Source: Eleginops maclovinus (taxonomy: Eukaryota; Chordata; Actinopteri; Perciformes; Eleginopidae). Taken from it: DNA of 64,000 nucleotides. A program made the translations under genes and the position numbers. The notes under the pieces were generated by a model. The model made no database searches. It was given only the letters and a program-made list of their open reading frames with translations, and had not been told where the DNA came from. Each line of letters starts with the position of its first letter. Position 1 is the first letter of the stretch. Shown here in pieces: positions 1 through 12,547 of the stretch. The stretch covers positions 4,830,001 to 4,894,000 of the forward strand of contig NC_086351.1 in NCBI RefSeq assembly GCF_036324505.1. The letters run 5' to 3'.

Positions 1-1640
1 CCCTTTCCAATTGAAAGACAGTAACTCTGGCACCTCTGCTATTATTGTGCTGGTTTACTGTTTAAATCAGTGTTATGGGTCACATGGGGCCAAAAGTGGG
101 TTCACCAAAGCCACTCTTGATATGTAATGCATTCTTATTTTTCACAAACATCTATTTTTTTTTGCAGTCAACTACATATGCTCTCTAAGATATATTACAT
201 TTGTAAACTTACAGAAGTCTTTAAAGCAACTCAAGCTTTTGAAAGAAAGAGACTTTGTTCACAAAGTTTAAACAGCAGCCTCTCATACTTCTAACAGGGG
301 CGTTGGATTGGATTATATTTAGGGGGTTCAGCTCCCCAAGACTCCTCAATAACATCCTGCTCTAAAACCAGACCAGCTGATAGTGGACAACAAGCTGTAG
401 CAAACAACAAAGCCTGCCCTGATAGCATTTACAATGACCAATCAACAAGAGACAGCCATCGTTCCATCTCCACAGGCACCTATCTGCTTATCACACCAGT
501 AGCAAGAGTCTAGTAACAACCTCCTACCAACAAAACAACTGTGAACCTCTGTTTGTCACCACGGTGGTTAAGGCAAGACGTATCTTGTTCAAAGAAACTT
601 GTGTGCGTGAAACAACACCTCCCTCCTCTCAATGGTCTGCGTCGTATAGTGCACGAGACAGACAGACGTAGTTAGTTGTAGCTTAGGGAAGTAGCCGTTA
701 GGATCAAGGCCTTAACGGTGCCTTTTGGCTGTTTTGACTGATAATGCAGTGTGAATGGCTCGTCTTGGTGCCAGCTCAAATGCTAATTGGGTGTAAAAAA
801 CAACAGGCTGGAGCAGGACATTCAGATTTGCATTTGTAAAGTTTCACAGAGCTTTGCAGTAGTTTGAATAGTCTTAATGAATGTAATACTTAGAAGTTCT
901 GCGATTACAATTAGGAATCAATACAATCAGATATTTTGAGAAGTACGGTATTTTCTCTTCAAGGGTGATGTTTGTAATTAACTATTTTATCTAGGTAACT
1001 CAAGAATGAAACACAAACTCTCCCACGTTATTCACCAGGGAACAAAAATGCATTGCTTGTGTGTTACGTGTGCATGAGTGTAAAGTTAGTATTGTGATTG
1101 GACTCTGACCCTCCACGTTGGATGCTGGCAACGTCAAGAGAGGCGGATAAGGCTTTGCGTTGGATATTTACAACAATTGGATATTACGGAACTTAGTTTT
1201 TTGACACATGGAAGTTATGTTGTTGTTTTAAAAGTAAGTAAAATAGAATAAAATGCAAATTCATAGGATTTGTTTAGTTTTGGGATGAAAATCTAATGGG
1301 GTATCTAACCCTCTCTGACAGTAGGTTGGTCATCCATGTTTCTCCAACCATTTCCCAATTTTAGTATTGAAAACAGGAAGGTGCAGTTTCCTGGCAAGCA
1401 TTGACATGTAACTGAAAAGGAACATAATTCTGCCTCTGGATAAAGATTGAGGCGAAACTGTGATAGGAACCAGGACGTGTTAAGACATGAGAGTTACCTC
1501 CTGTGTTACTTTAAGATGTCTTGGTAATACACAGCTCTAAAACAGTTAAAGTTTGAATTATATTTTAGGTTTTTTTATGATTAGATTTATTATATATTAA
1601 CATATTCTGTAAAAGACCCGAAATACTAATGTGTTTTTGG
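1..1640. other. Intergenic DNA, no gene seen
   Basis: I see no exon with a signal peptide, apolipoprotein helix repeat or other recognisable domain on either strand. The sequence is moderately AT-rich single-copy-looking DNA. It lies 3' of the minus-strand apoA-IV gene, and the right end probably includes its downstream flank. Confidence 0.5.
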
Positions 1641-1652
1641 CAGACGCATGTG

Positions 1653-1658
1653 TTTATT
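1653..1658 (-). terminator. Candidate poly(A) signal of the left apoA-IV gene
   Basis: The plus-strand TTTATT reads AATAAA on the minus strand, about 205 nt beyond the stop codon of the apoA-IV gene ending at 1861. The neighbouring apoA-IV gene has its AATAAA about 200 nt after its stop, so the spacing fits. Other AT-rich candidates exist nearby. Confidence 0.45.
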
Positions 1659-1860
1659 TTTGATAACTTAACAGAGATTACAAAAAAGTAAAAACACAAA
1701 ATAAAACTTTAGTATTTACAATTTCGACAAGTGCAGAGTTTTTGCAACTTGTAATAAATATTAGTTTAATTTGGTTTACAGTATATTACATGCTTCCAAC
1801 AGAAGTAGACCAGACAAGGCCAGCATCCTGATAAATGATGGAGCAGGTGACGAGGTTGAC

Positions 1861-2865
1861 TTAGTTGCCCTTGATAAAAGACTCATAGAGGGACCTGAGC
1901 TGGGCCTGGAGGTCCTGGGCATAGGGGTCCAACTTTCCCCTCAGGTCCTCAGCATAGGGGGCCACCATCTGTTTCATCAGATTGGCTCTCTGTATCAGCT
2001 CAAGCTGGACCTTCTCGGTCATGGGGGCCACGCTATCCTGAAAGTCCTGCAGGTGCTGGTCCACCTTCAGCTTCAGGTCATCGGTGTAGGGCCCGAGCTG
2101 AGCCTGCAGGTCCTTCACACTCTGCTCCAGGTTGGTCTTCAGCTCCTCACTCTTCTGCCTCAGGGTGGCTTTAAGGCCCTCTGAGTCTAGGGATTCAGCG
2201 TAGGGGGCCAGCTCCTGTTTGAGCTGCTCCACTCTCTGCTGGATCTGGACCTGCATGTTGTCGGTGTAGGGCTCCAGCTTGCCCCTGACAATGCTCAGCT
2301 CCTTGGTCAGAACATTTCTCAGCACATCAGCCTCTGCGGTGATCTTGGTCATCAGGTCTTGGGCAGCAGGGGGAAGCTGCTCCTGCAGGGAGACGGCATA
2401 CTGGCTGGCAATGTCTGTGCTGTCGGCCAGGCGGGCACTAGAGGAAATGGAAAGTAATCGTTAGACAATCAGAGGTTTGTGTGATACCATGCCAATCACA
2501 TTTGCCACTAAATGTCACCATGGTCCAGTGTGTCACATGACTTACTTGACTTCCTGTCCAAACTCTGATTTCCTAATCATCTGGAGGGTGTCATCAGCGG
2601 TTTGGGTGGCCTTGGAAATGTAGTCCCAGAAAGCATCAGTCAGCACTTCCAGCTGTGGCTTGGGTGCATCAGCATAGAAGATGTTGGCATTGCAGCCTGT
2701 TGGACGGACACAGAAGCAGCTTTAGAAAATATTTCAAGCCATGCAGTCCATATTAATATCTTTAAGTTGGGTGAGCCATACTGAAGGATGTAGAAAAGAC
2801 ACTTGAGAAAGTAAAAACAACTTACCAGACAGCACGGCAATGGCGAGTACAAGGAATACCTTCAT
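1861..2865 (-). CDS. apoa4: Apolipoprotein A-IV-like protein, left member of a divergent pair
   Basis: Three coding exons, read from high to low: 2865-2826, 2696-2546 and 2437-1861, each with GT/AG sites, joining to 255 codons plus stop. An AG acceptor five bases before the ATG marks an upstream 5'UTR intron. The protein starts with a signal peptide (MKVFLVLAIAVLS) followed by a fish apoA-IV-type N terminus (GCNANIFYADAPKPQ). After that come about 22-residue amphipathic-helix repeats punctuated by proline (PYTDN, PYAES, PYTDD, PMTEK, PYAED, PYAQD). Such proteins coat chylomicrons and HDL. The paralogue at 5414-6705 shares the exon phases and most of the sequence; this copy has four extra residues (TNLE) before QSVKDLQ, which accounts for 255 against 251 residues. 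Its family is firm; its exact orthologue (zebrafish apoa4b-type) is inferred. Confidence 0.9.
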
Positions 2866-2957
2866 GATTGCTGAAAAAAAGTAATGAGCTGGTTAGCTTT
2901 CAGAATGCATTATTACTGTATGTCATGGGAGGTACTGAAATGTAATGTAATTCTCAC

Positions 2958-3072
2958 CTGCTTTTGGCTTGTGCGTCTCTCAGAGTTAAGCGTGTTTATG
3001 AATCAGACTGGCGCTTCCTTGTATATATATACTGAAGCCGCAGAACAGTTGTAGTTAAGAGCTCAAAGTCCA
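2958..3072 (-). promoter_or_regulatory. Promoter and 5'UTR exon of the left apoA-IV gene
   Basis: On the minus strand an HNF4-type motif TGGACTTTG (3072-3064, reverse CAAAGTCCA) is followed by a TATA box TATATATATAC (3032-3022). A short noncoding first exon ends at a CAG/GTGAGA donor at 2958. The order and orientation match the promoter of the neighbouring apoA-IV gene. HNF4 is a known driver of apolipoprotein genes in liver and gut; its binding here is inferred. Confidence 0.6.
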
Positions 3073-3960
3073 GGAGTCCCTTCCATGTTGTCACAATGAC
3101 TCTCCTCTACTTCCGCACTGCTATCACATGAGCAGCTCACCCTACAACGCAGGCGCACTGACACAACCTTTACAGTTTTCTCATGCAATATGGCTTTTGG
3201 AACAATACAAGCTATTGTATATGACTATGAATATTACAATGGTTCTTGTCTGACCCCATCTTAGAAAGCATCTAGGAAAAGTGTATTAACTTTCCACGCT
3301 GTCCAGTGGTAAAGAGACCTCAGATAACTCCAGGTAAAGTCGATATGCTTTGACTGGTGGACTTTGTGTTAGGGGCAAGCAACGTGAATAAAATATACGT
3401 AGTGGGAAGCCAAAACAATCAAAGCAATCTTGGTATCAATATACCTCTGTCATGTGGTGTAGGTGATTTGCGTTAGCATTAAATCAAAGTATGGCCTTTC
3501 AAAAACTGCTTTAAAGTGACTGAGGGGAATCATTTGAATAAGTAGTTTGAAATACATGTACCAAATTGCTCCTTAAAAGGCGTTATAAATATAAAGCCAG
3601 GGATCTCTGTCTGTATGTGGGTATTTCCTTGCCATTCCTCGAGAACCGTTCATCTGACCTATTACACACTTTGCAGGTGTATTGCTGTGTATATGAAGAG
3701 CAGAGAAGGTGCAAATAGGACATGTCCACTATTATAGAAAACAAACAGTTGAACAGCACTATGAATGGGAGCAGGTGAGGACATCAGGGCTGTGGATACT
3801 GAGTTGATCATGTCACCATGTCTGCAGCAGGCTAAAAAAAACACAGTTCAGTCTTAATTGCAGCTGGTTCTACTTACATTACAACCCAACTTCAGGTTCA
3901 AGTTTGCCCTACTAACTTATAACCCTAAAAACAACATTTGAGAGTTTTTTTAATTTCAAA
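3073..3960. other. Spacer between the divergent apoA-IV promoters, left part
   Basis: No gene is visible. A second TGGACTTTG motif lies at 3358-3366, about 330 bp upstream of the left gene's TATA box. The spacer probably carries shared regulatory DNA for both apoA-IV genes. Confidence 0.35.
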
Positions 3961-4178
3961 TACACTGAAAAAACTGAAATGTTGCCTTTAGTTAAATATA
4001 TTATGTCAACAGATTTCATATGACTTTATCAGGTCAGTTGAAAGCAATGCTATTAAGTTGAACCTAATATTTTTATTTCAACTTACTATTATTGCTTTCA
4101 ACTAACCTAATACATTTATTTAAAATGTGATGACATCATTTATTTAATTAAAGGCAACGTTACAGTTTTTTCAGTGTA
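3961..4178. mobile_element. MITE with about 40-bp terminal inverted repeats
   Basis: The left end TACACTGAAAAAACTG and the reverse complement of the right end (also TACACTGAAAAAACTG) are identical for 16 bases. They stay nearly identical for about 40, through GTTGCCTTTA and GTTAAAT or ATTAAAT. Both ends carry TA, consistent with a Tc1/mariner-type TA target. The element is 218 bp, AT-rich, and has no coding capacity. It lies between the two divergent apoA-IV promoters. Confidence 0.75.
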
Positions 4179-5186
4179 AGTGCAGCAGACCTTGAGACGA
4201 TGGACTTAAACTAAGGGTATTTACAAGGCAAAATACCCCAGTTTATTAAATCCTTGATATACCTTATTACCAGTTCTGTCAAAGCAAGTGTCTATTGTTT
4301 TTTGGAACCCGATACATACATACATTATCAAATCAGCCACAACTTATCAAAAGGACTCAAAGAGAAGGCAGCGTTGATTTGTTTCCAGAAGTTGTCCCTC
4401 GAAAAAGACACTATACATATTTGAAATACCAAAACATGCAGAATAATAATACATACATATCAAGTTCAGACCACTTAGAATACTGTCATGGGAAAATGAT
4501 AACAATCGTTTCAATAAAAATGTCTTATTTTCAGGTGTTCTGCATTGTGAGTAGGATCTTTTCCTATCTATAGAAAAATGGGTGAAACCAAAATGTTGCA
4601 CCTATGGTATGCCCTGTGTGAAACTGAGGCTACTTTGTCCTCCGAAAGCTGACGGTGTTGTTGTCTGCTGACCTTTGGCCAAACTGACTCACAGGACCTA
4701 GCATGACACAGACAGGAACCATGATCTACTGTGACGTTATTTGGCAGCATGGCTAGCTAATGGTGACAATAAATCAACCACCATAAATCTAATCAAAGCT
4801 GGACATCACAGAGACTAAAGAAAGGGATTTTGCCATTCTTGGCAAAGCGTTATCTGTGACAACGCAGAGCTAACATAAAACTGAATACAGACATACCTTT
4901 GAGGACAGAAGGGCCTTTTGAGGACAAGGTCCATTTAAGGTTACACTTGAGGATTTACTCACACTTCAACACTGAGGATTCACACACATTTAGGCCAAAT
5001 AAATATAAAAATGAACAAAAATAAATACATATTGTTTGGCAGATGATAACTGACATATGAAACTGTTTAAAATAAATGATTTGCTTAGTGTGTCTGTGCA
5101 TTGTACATGACTGCTGCGTGGCGTCTGGCACTGGGTGTCAGTGAGAATAGCAGGGTGAGGCAAGGTGACAGCAAGACACTAGCCCC
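4179..5186. other. Spacer between the divergent apoA-IV promoters, right part
   Basis: No coding exon is visible. The DNA is AT-rich without recognisable repeats; short open frames here have no signal peptide or helix repeats. Confidence 0.4.
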
Positions 5187-5292
5187 TGGACTTTGGGATC
5201 GTTAGAGTCCGGCTTGCTTTATAAGCTGCAGAATCTCAACAGCTCAACACAAGCAATGCCAAGTGGATTTGCAGATACAACAGCGAACTCAG
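5187..5292 (+). promoter_or_regulatory. Promoter and 5'UTR exon of the right apoA-IV gene
   Basis: TGGACTTTG (5187-5195, reverse CAAAGTCCA, an HNF4-type motif) is followed 24 bp later by a TATA box TATAAG (5220-5225). A noncoding exon ends at CAG/GTAAG after 5292. The second 5'UTR segment starts after a TTTAG acceptor at about 5400, just before the ATG at 5414. The same motif order occurs in the left apoA-IV promoter. Confidence 0.6.
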
Positions 5293-5413
5293 GTAAGATG
5301 AGGGAGAATTGTCTCAGGGTAGCATCTGAGTTTTTCTTTTTGAAACTACTTCTTGTAGGACATGCTTTGCTAAGCATCTTTGTATGTTCTTTTTATATTT
5401 AGATCTAAGAGCC

Positions 5414-6705
5414 ATGAAGGTCCTCGTTGTCCTCGTCCTAGCCGCTTTCACTGGTGAGTATGACGGAACATTTGTTTTGGGAGCTTGATATCAACTTGTA
5501 TACGTTCAAGTCAAAAAACTTCAAGGAAAAGTCTAGAATTGCAAAGACATTTTTGGACCACTCAAATTAAATAACACCCAGCAGTTCATTGGATGTGAAA
5601 CTAACCGATTCACACACACACATTCATCCACTGGTGTGTACTGATATGGAACCTTGTGTGGGTGACCATAGAATCAGACCTAATGCTCATTCACACACAC
5701 TCACACATGCCTCTGGGATTTGGAAGTTCAGTATAGTGCCACTCTACCTCCTTCAGAATATTTTTGGGGTTAAATTGCCTGAAAACACTCTGAAATATGT
5801 TGAACGTTCCAACGGTTCTTCAAAATGTTTTTTCTGTCCATCCAACAGGCTGCAATGCCAACATCTTCTATGCTGATGAACCCAAGCCACAGATTGAATT
5901 GCTGACTGATGCCTTCTGGGACTATGTCGCCATGGCAACAGAGACAGCTGATGACAGCCTCCAGATAATCAAGAAATCCCAGTTTGGACAGGATGTCTCG
6001 TAAGTTTAGACAAGACCATTGTTACCGTTGTCGACATTATAATGATGCAAACAAAGACAGGATACGGCTAACTGATATACAATTTCTCCTCACTGAATTA
6101 GAATGAAAGGTAACATCCCATTGTTCTCGCTTCTTTCTAGTGAACGTCTGAGAGAGTACACCGGTGGGGCCTTCAGGTCTGTCGCCGTCCTGCATGAACA
6201 GCTTCCCCCTGCAGCCAGGGACATGATCCAGAAAGTCACCACAGAGACCGAACTGCTGATGGAGCGGGTGGACAGGGACCTGAGCACCGTCAAGGACACG
6301 CTGAAGCCCTACACCAAAGAAATGCATGCCCAGATCCAGGAGAGAGTTGAGCAGCTCAAGCAGGAGCTGGCCCCCTACGCTGAATCAGTTGACACCGAGT
6401 CCCTGAGAGCCACCCTGGCGCAGAAGACCGAAGAGATGAAGCAGAGTGTGAGGGATCTGCAGGCTCAGCTCGGGCCATTCACCGATGACATGAAGCTGAA
6501 GGTGGACCAGCACCTGCAGGACTTCCAGGAGCGCGTGGACCCCTTGGCCCAGCAGGTTCGAGGTCAGGTGATTGAGAGAGCCCAGCAGGTTCAAGAAATG
6601 GCCACCCCCTACGTTGAAGACCTGAAAGTAAAGCTGGACCCCTACACACAGGACCTCCAGGCCCGCCTCACCACCCTCTACGAGACCTACATCAAATCCA
6701 ACTAA
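5414..6705 (+). CDS. apoa4: Apolipoprotein A-IV-like protein, right member of a divergent pair
   Basis: Coding exons 5414-5453, 5849-5999 and 6141-6705 join in phase to 251 codons plus stop. The signal peptide MKVLVVLVLAAFT is followed by GCNANIFYADEPKPQ and a helical domain of proline-punctuated 22-mers (PYTKE, PYAES, PFTDD, PLAQQ, PYVED, PYTQD) ending in IKSN. Exon sizes 1 and 2 (40 and 151 nt) and all phases equal those of the minus-strand paralogue at 1861-2865, so the two are a head-to-head duplication. The product is a secreted lipid-binding apolipoprotein of HDL/chylomicron type, expected in intestine and liver. It lacks the four residues TNLE present in the paralogue. The name follows teleost usage for genes beside apoE. 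Confidence 0.92.
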
Positions 6706-6903
6706 GTCAACCTCCACCTCACCTTAAATGGAAAGTAACTGCACCATAAGAAACACAATTATCTGACCCGGGGACAACAAAATGATCAAAATAACAACAC
6801 AAGCTCAACAGTTATAGATGTTTGAAGTATATGAAGGGCATAACGTTAAAAAGATAAAGACTTAATATTGACCACACACTGTGTTCTCTTCCTGTTTTAT
6901 GGA

Positions 6904-6909
6904 AATAAA
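6904..6909 (+). terminator. Poly(A) signal of the right apoA-IV gene
   Basis: AATAAA in GGAAATAAAGTAC, about 200 nt after the stop codon and followed by T/GT-rich sequence (TTCTTTTGTGTTTT). Confidence 0.75.
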
Positions 6910-6998
6910 GTACATTTTGAAAACATAAACATGCAATTCTTTTGTGTTTTTTACAAACTCAAGATGAAATGTGAAATGAGTGTTGGTAGGGTGTGATG

Positions 6999-7445
6999 CA
7001 GTGGTGTAAAGTAACAAAGTACATTTTACATTCAAGTACTTTACTTAAGTATTTACATGTATTTGCTTCTTCTACTCCACTACAACTCAGAGGTAAATGG
7101 TGCACTTTTACTCCGCTACATTTATCTAACACCTTTAGTTAGTTTTCAGATTTGGATTAATGATGTAAAATATAATCAACCCTTAAATCAGACTTTGGTT
7201 CCACCTGGAGTAAATTCACAAGCTACCCTGCCGTACACACAGTTATTAAAACCAGCGGCACCTTAATGCATCAATTATTATAATCCACAAATATCATATA
7301 TAGGTTATTATTCTGAAATACACCAATCTGCACAATGAGTACTTCTGGTACTTGAATTATATTTTGAAGCTAATACTTTTGTACCTACTTCAGTAACATT
7401 TTTAATGCTGGATTTTCACTTGTAACTGAGTATTCCTACACTCTG
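6999..7445 (+). mobile_element. Fish hAT-type MITE copy, right end decayed
   Basis: It begins CAGTGGTGTAAAGTAAC and contains the characteristic phrases CAAGTACTTTACTTAAGTA, TCTACTCCACTACA, TTTTACTCCGCTACATTTAT and CTTGTAACTGAGTAT. These are familiar from an abundant teleost repeat built of AAGTAC/TTAAGTA words. The right terminus is not recognisable. Related copies lie at 26190-26661 and 62417-62934. Confidence 0.55.
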
Positions 7446-10400
7446 GTACACACAGTGTATCAACTTCCTCTGTAAGTTTAAAAACAACAACAACACTGTG
7501 TTTAATTGTTGTAATGGAAAATAGATACCTGTCCAATGTCGTTACTCACACCTACATAATAACGTGGTTTGGTCATGTGAATCAACTTTGAAACAAGTAC
7601 ACGGTGTTCATCAGGCGATTATAAGGACTTTATTTATAGACTTAGACTTTGAAGAGAATTAGTGCCACCTGCTGAACATACAGAGTCTCTTCATGTTATC
7701 TTCTCATGTACAGATGTATGCAACACAGCAGCAAGCCTTTTTCAATGCATGATTTTCACTCGTGACTGTTATAAAGAGGAACTTTCTATGTAAGCTCCAC
7801 ATAAAAAATAAGTGGAGGATAAATCCTTTCTTGTTTGTTTAGTATCTGGTTGCAAAATCTTGCTCCCCCTTCCACACCCTCGCAAGATTCAGTTATGGGT
7901 CTCGGAGAGGGCATGTTCAGATTTGTCTCTGAAAACTGTCTGAAACTGCTCGTGCTTCGACCTTGTTTCTTAGGCTTCCTTTTGTGCCTCCATCCCCGCT
8001 GCCAGGTCGCTCCCACGCTGCCTTACCCCGTGGCAAACAACATTCCTGTGTTCTGCCCCCAGCTGTCACACACCACACTCACCATTAACCCTCCAAGCGC
8101 ACACACAGCTCAGATCTCTAATGAAGTCCTATAATTGGAAGGTTTTGGTTTTATTCCAAATCAATCTGTATCAATGGCCCCTCTTTTTTCACTTTAGTTC
8201 TACTCTATTAAAAATATTTGGTATTTGGTATAAAAAATGTAAGCAGAATTTGCGGAGTCACAAACTTAGTTATAAGATAAATTAATGAAAGGCAAAATAC
8301 CTTGTTCAATTGTTTGTTTGTTTTTTAAATCAAGATGTATTTTTAAGTATTGTGCAATCAGACAGGAGAAAGGGGACATGGACATTAAGAAAGACAGCAA
8401 ATACATCATGAGCTGCAGTGAAGCTCAGGATTTCACTGTGCATCACTCATAATTACTCCTGATAGCAAGAAAAAGATTTGGTGACTAAAGCTTATTAAAA
8501 AAAATGTGTGTTATAGTATGTATTCTTAAAGAAACTCATGACTGTGTTAATAAGAAAAAAATACTTACAGTTAAATATTTGTCACACATCCTTCGTACAT
8601 ATTTAATAAGGAAAGTTATTTATTAAAAGAAGAACATATTGAAGCAGGCCGGTATGTGTTAATGAATGAGTCAGTCTGTGTATCCCATGATTCAATCAAA
8701 CTGTTGTAAATGTTTTCAGCTGTCTGAAGATGCAGTATGTGAAAGGCAATTGCATGAAAGGCATGGTTCAACGTTTGAAGAAATGCATCGTCAATGATGA
8801 TGATATGTATCACTCGTCTGTCTGCAACATAAGTATCAAGACAGGAAACAGCTAGGCAGAATCTGTACACAAGAGAAACCTGCACCTAGTCAACAAGTTG
8901 GATCACGATTGTTAAATCAGTGTAAATAAACACGTTGTGTTTACTTCAGAGGGCTACAAAGGGTTGTGTGTCTGAGACTAATTAATAAGCAAGGTTGAGA
9001 GGTTCTGGTAGGCTTTGATTTTTTTGCTTCCTGAAGTCTTAACAGAGCCAGGGTAGCTCTTTATCCTTGATTTCACTCTTTGAACTGCAGCTTCATTTTG
9101 ACACCCATGCATGATGAGAGGGGTATCAATCTCTTTATTTATCTATCTGCAACACTGCCAACCAGCGTGCTTCGAAACATGTGAAGCTAATCCGTTAATA
9201 TTCTTTAATTAATGCTTGATTGAAATAATCGTTGGCCCAATAAAATTCATGTTAACAGTAAGGAGCTTGTTTTCAACAATTTTCTCCACATCTTAAACTC
9301 CTTCATCAGGCTGTTGACATTTAACCTTAAAAGATACTTTACCCTTTTACCCAGAGCTTGGTAAAGGGGGATGTGACTCAAGGCTTATTTTGTTGATGGA
9401 CATGCATGAGCTACCAACCCTGACTCCTTCATTATATTGAGACAGGCCTATAAACTCAGGCATTTGGCTGTGTTGGCAAAACCTCCCCAATCAGCTGATA
9501 GCACTCTGACTCAGAATTAGATGATGGAGGTTACTGTATGTTGGAGGAAAAACACTCAATCGTGCCTTTACTTCCCAGTTCAACCATTTTTAACCCACAG
9601 ACAAACGGCAGTAACCTCACTGACTCATCTGAACAGATGTTAGTAAGGATGAGATCATACAGACTTAACCAGAGAACAACAACAATGGGGCAGGGGTCAC
9701 TATCGTTCAAAGCATCTTAAGGTGTCCTCTGTCACAGTGGCTCCTTATAGACATGTCCTCCTGCTGTGCTGTGTCAGATATTTTACTGTATTACCTCATG
9801 CTTCTAGTTGAATCGCTCAGTTTCAATTCCCCTTCTGTCCTCTTAACCCTGGAGGTTCACCAAGAAAAGGCACGGCATTGTGGGTTTTAGCAGCCTGTGA
9901 CCTTAGTTGGTACAGGTGTGTAGTTTGGTCCCTGTGGTCCATCACGTCTGCAATACATAAACACAACACATATCATTAATGTTTGTTACGCTCATACTGG
10001 AACTGCATCTTACTAGACAATGTAGCTGATTGCCACACAAGATTAGACATGTTCCTAAAACAAAACAGAAAATATCATTGCGTGACAATGTTTCTGCGCA
10101 GGATGGTGGGATTATAATTTAAATCTTGATTTGTTTTTGTTCAAACTGGACTGGACTTGTTATCAAGCTGTAAATGCATTATCTTTCTGTGTGTGACACA
10201 CCTCCAGCAGTGACACAAGGTTAAAGGTCTTTTGTCTTTAACAGAAAAGTGACACCTCAGCCTGTACATGAAATTGCATTGCATCAGAGAAAATAACATT
10301 TCAAACCACTGTAAGAAAGCTGAACTAGTCATGTAGGTACAGTCTCCCAATCACTCAACACACAGTTGACCCTTGACGGTTATCACACAGTAATGTTATC

Positions 10401-12540
10401 ATGTTCTCACACTAATTATCTGACCAGGACAACATGTCAAACTTTGTTCCTGTGTAAAGTTGATTATTTTCTGTTAAAAAAAAAGGACTCTTTGGACAAC
10501 CAGGCCAAGTCCTAAAGGGCAAAGGGCAGTGATTAAGCTTGTGTTTATCTTAACTAATGCCAGCAAAAACAAACACTGTATGTCATTATGGTGACAATTA
10601 AAATTTGTGTTGTACAAGCATAGTGTTTTATTTGAGATACGCAGATTTCCAGTTATCCAACTACCTTAAATACAATGAAAACTGGACTACAGATATTATT
10701 AACCATTTCTGTACATGTGACAGTGTTAGCCATGCCTTTGATGTAATGAAGCCAGCGATTTACAGACAAAAGAATAAAAGACATAGACAGAAACAAAATC
10801 AAACGTTCTCAGGGAAAAACAGTCACACTCAGAAATTCTGCAAAAAGACATTATAACAGTAAGGAAACACATGTAATAAAGAGTCAGTTCCACATGTAGA
10901 TTAAAATACTACTAAATACAAATAACTGTACCAACAGCCAACTCTGTAATACATGTAGCAAGCAACTTTTAGAAACAAAACACAGGCAGACAACATGGAA
11001 TGCAGCCAAGTTTTTGATAAAGTCGTAAGCGTTTACTGGGAATAGGGAAGTTTTGTTCAATTTTCTCGGCAATGCAAGAACACAATTTGTCATGAAAGGA
11101 AAACACAGGTCTGTCTTGTGGAGAAGCAACTGGGTGACATCAGGGCCCCTGACAGTTTTGTTCAGCCTCTAAATAAATATTTTAGTTGCTCAATAAGCCG
11201 AGGTAAACTTGTTTTCTCCCACATGAAACATCCCCTTTCCTGTTCCAATTGTGAAACCCCGAAAATGTGAAAAAAGATAAGATTTCAGTCTTTCTTCACC
11301 TTAGTTTCCTGTATCATTCATTTATTTAGTTCGGTGCCCAGCTGCAGGTAATAAAATAGTTTATTTTCTCTGTATTTTATTACCTCTAATCCTGCTTTTG
11401 TTATGTGGACCCACTTTAACTTGTGCCCAAACATGCCCACCACGTACTGCTGGTGCTTTGTTTGCACTTCAGGCACATACTAATCTACAGCTCTAGATAA
11501 TGAAGCAACACAACACAAGTACAGCAAATGGACAATACAACTTGGTGCATGTGATCTTTATACAAAAAAACATGCATCCTACATACTCCACTTGAAGACT
11601 GGGATAGACATGCATGTGTCCGGGGGTTGTGTCTGCAGGGGTGTCAATGGTCAGCACTGCGAGACCACTGAGATTGCCATGCATGTGTGAAAGCCTTATT
11701 TACATCCTGATGCTAGGAGAACTTATATTCAGATGAGACCAGTTGCTGATAACAATCAAAGGAACAGCTGTAAAGTTGTCACTTAACATCATACTGGCAA
11801 CAACCAGTGGTTACTAAAACCACTCGGAACACCACTTTAAAAACAGTAACGTTTGTAAAGTAAAGTAATGAAATAGAAGCTATGCAAAGTAAACCAACAA
11901 TCATTTTTAGTGGTGGAATATACCTGTCTACATGAACCCAAGTATTATAGTAAAGTACATGTTTAATGTAGGCAACGTGTATGTTTAATTTCTACTGCTT
12001 TTTAGTTTCTCAACTGGTTTCAGGAGGAGCTATTGTGCGATCCATTAGATGTATGTGCTTCATTTGGCAGCAGTGTTTACCAGTTACTTTTCGGATTTTA
12101 CAAAAAAAATAAAATGTAATTTGCTTTAAAACTGTTTCATCTAATCCACTTTAACTTGTAATGGAGTATTTACACTGTGGGCTTCTTTTACTATCAAGAT
12201 GATTGAGTAAAGTATCATATAAAGCAAATGGTAGTATAGTAGATTAACGTAGCTACTTTTAAAAGAAAACGTTACCGGTCAGAAACGCTTTACCGTTGTC
12301 ATTATCAACTCACGTGTGTTATGCCAATCCAAGGGGGATATTTTGAACACATATATGGAGTATAAATTCAGTTGTGGTTTTAAAAACGTCTTTGGAAAAT
12401 GGGACTTGCTCCTTTCTACATTTCTGCGGGAGAATATACCAACAACGTGCACATGTTCTCCCGTTATTCTCGTGGCAACAAGATTGCTCAATCACAATGC
12501 CAACCTTTGAGAACTTCGGACGCGGTGTTGGTGTCAAGTT
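7446..12540. other. Intergenic DNA between apoA-IV and apoE
   Basis: About 5 kb with no exon I can support. Open frames here lack domain signatures. A diverged relative of the AAGTAC-rich fish repeat may occupy about 11908-12215. The rest appears to be single-copy AT-rich DNA. Confidence 0.45.
11908..12215 (+). repeat. Diverged AAGTAC-rich fish repeat relative
   Basis: It starts TAGTGGTGGAATATACC and includes CCAAGTATTATAGTAAAGTACATG, ending near TTGTAATGGAGTATTTACACTGTGG. These are degraded versions of the words in the copies at 6999 and 26190. Boundaries are approximate. Confidence 0.35.
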
Positions 12541-12547
12541 GCGTGGA

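Noticed and set aside
1771..2184. 137-codon plus-strand open frame opposite the left apoA-IV exon 3
   Set aside because: It is antisense to a well-supported exon. Amphipathic repeat codons leave the complementary strand free of stops; the leucine/glycine-rich product has no signal or domain. The same applies to the antisense frames at 6385-6717 and 13635-14048.
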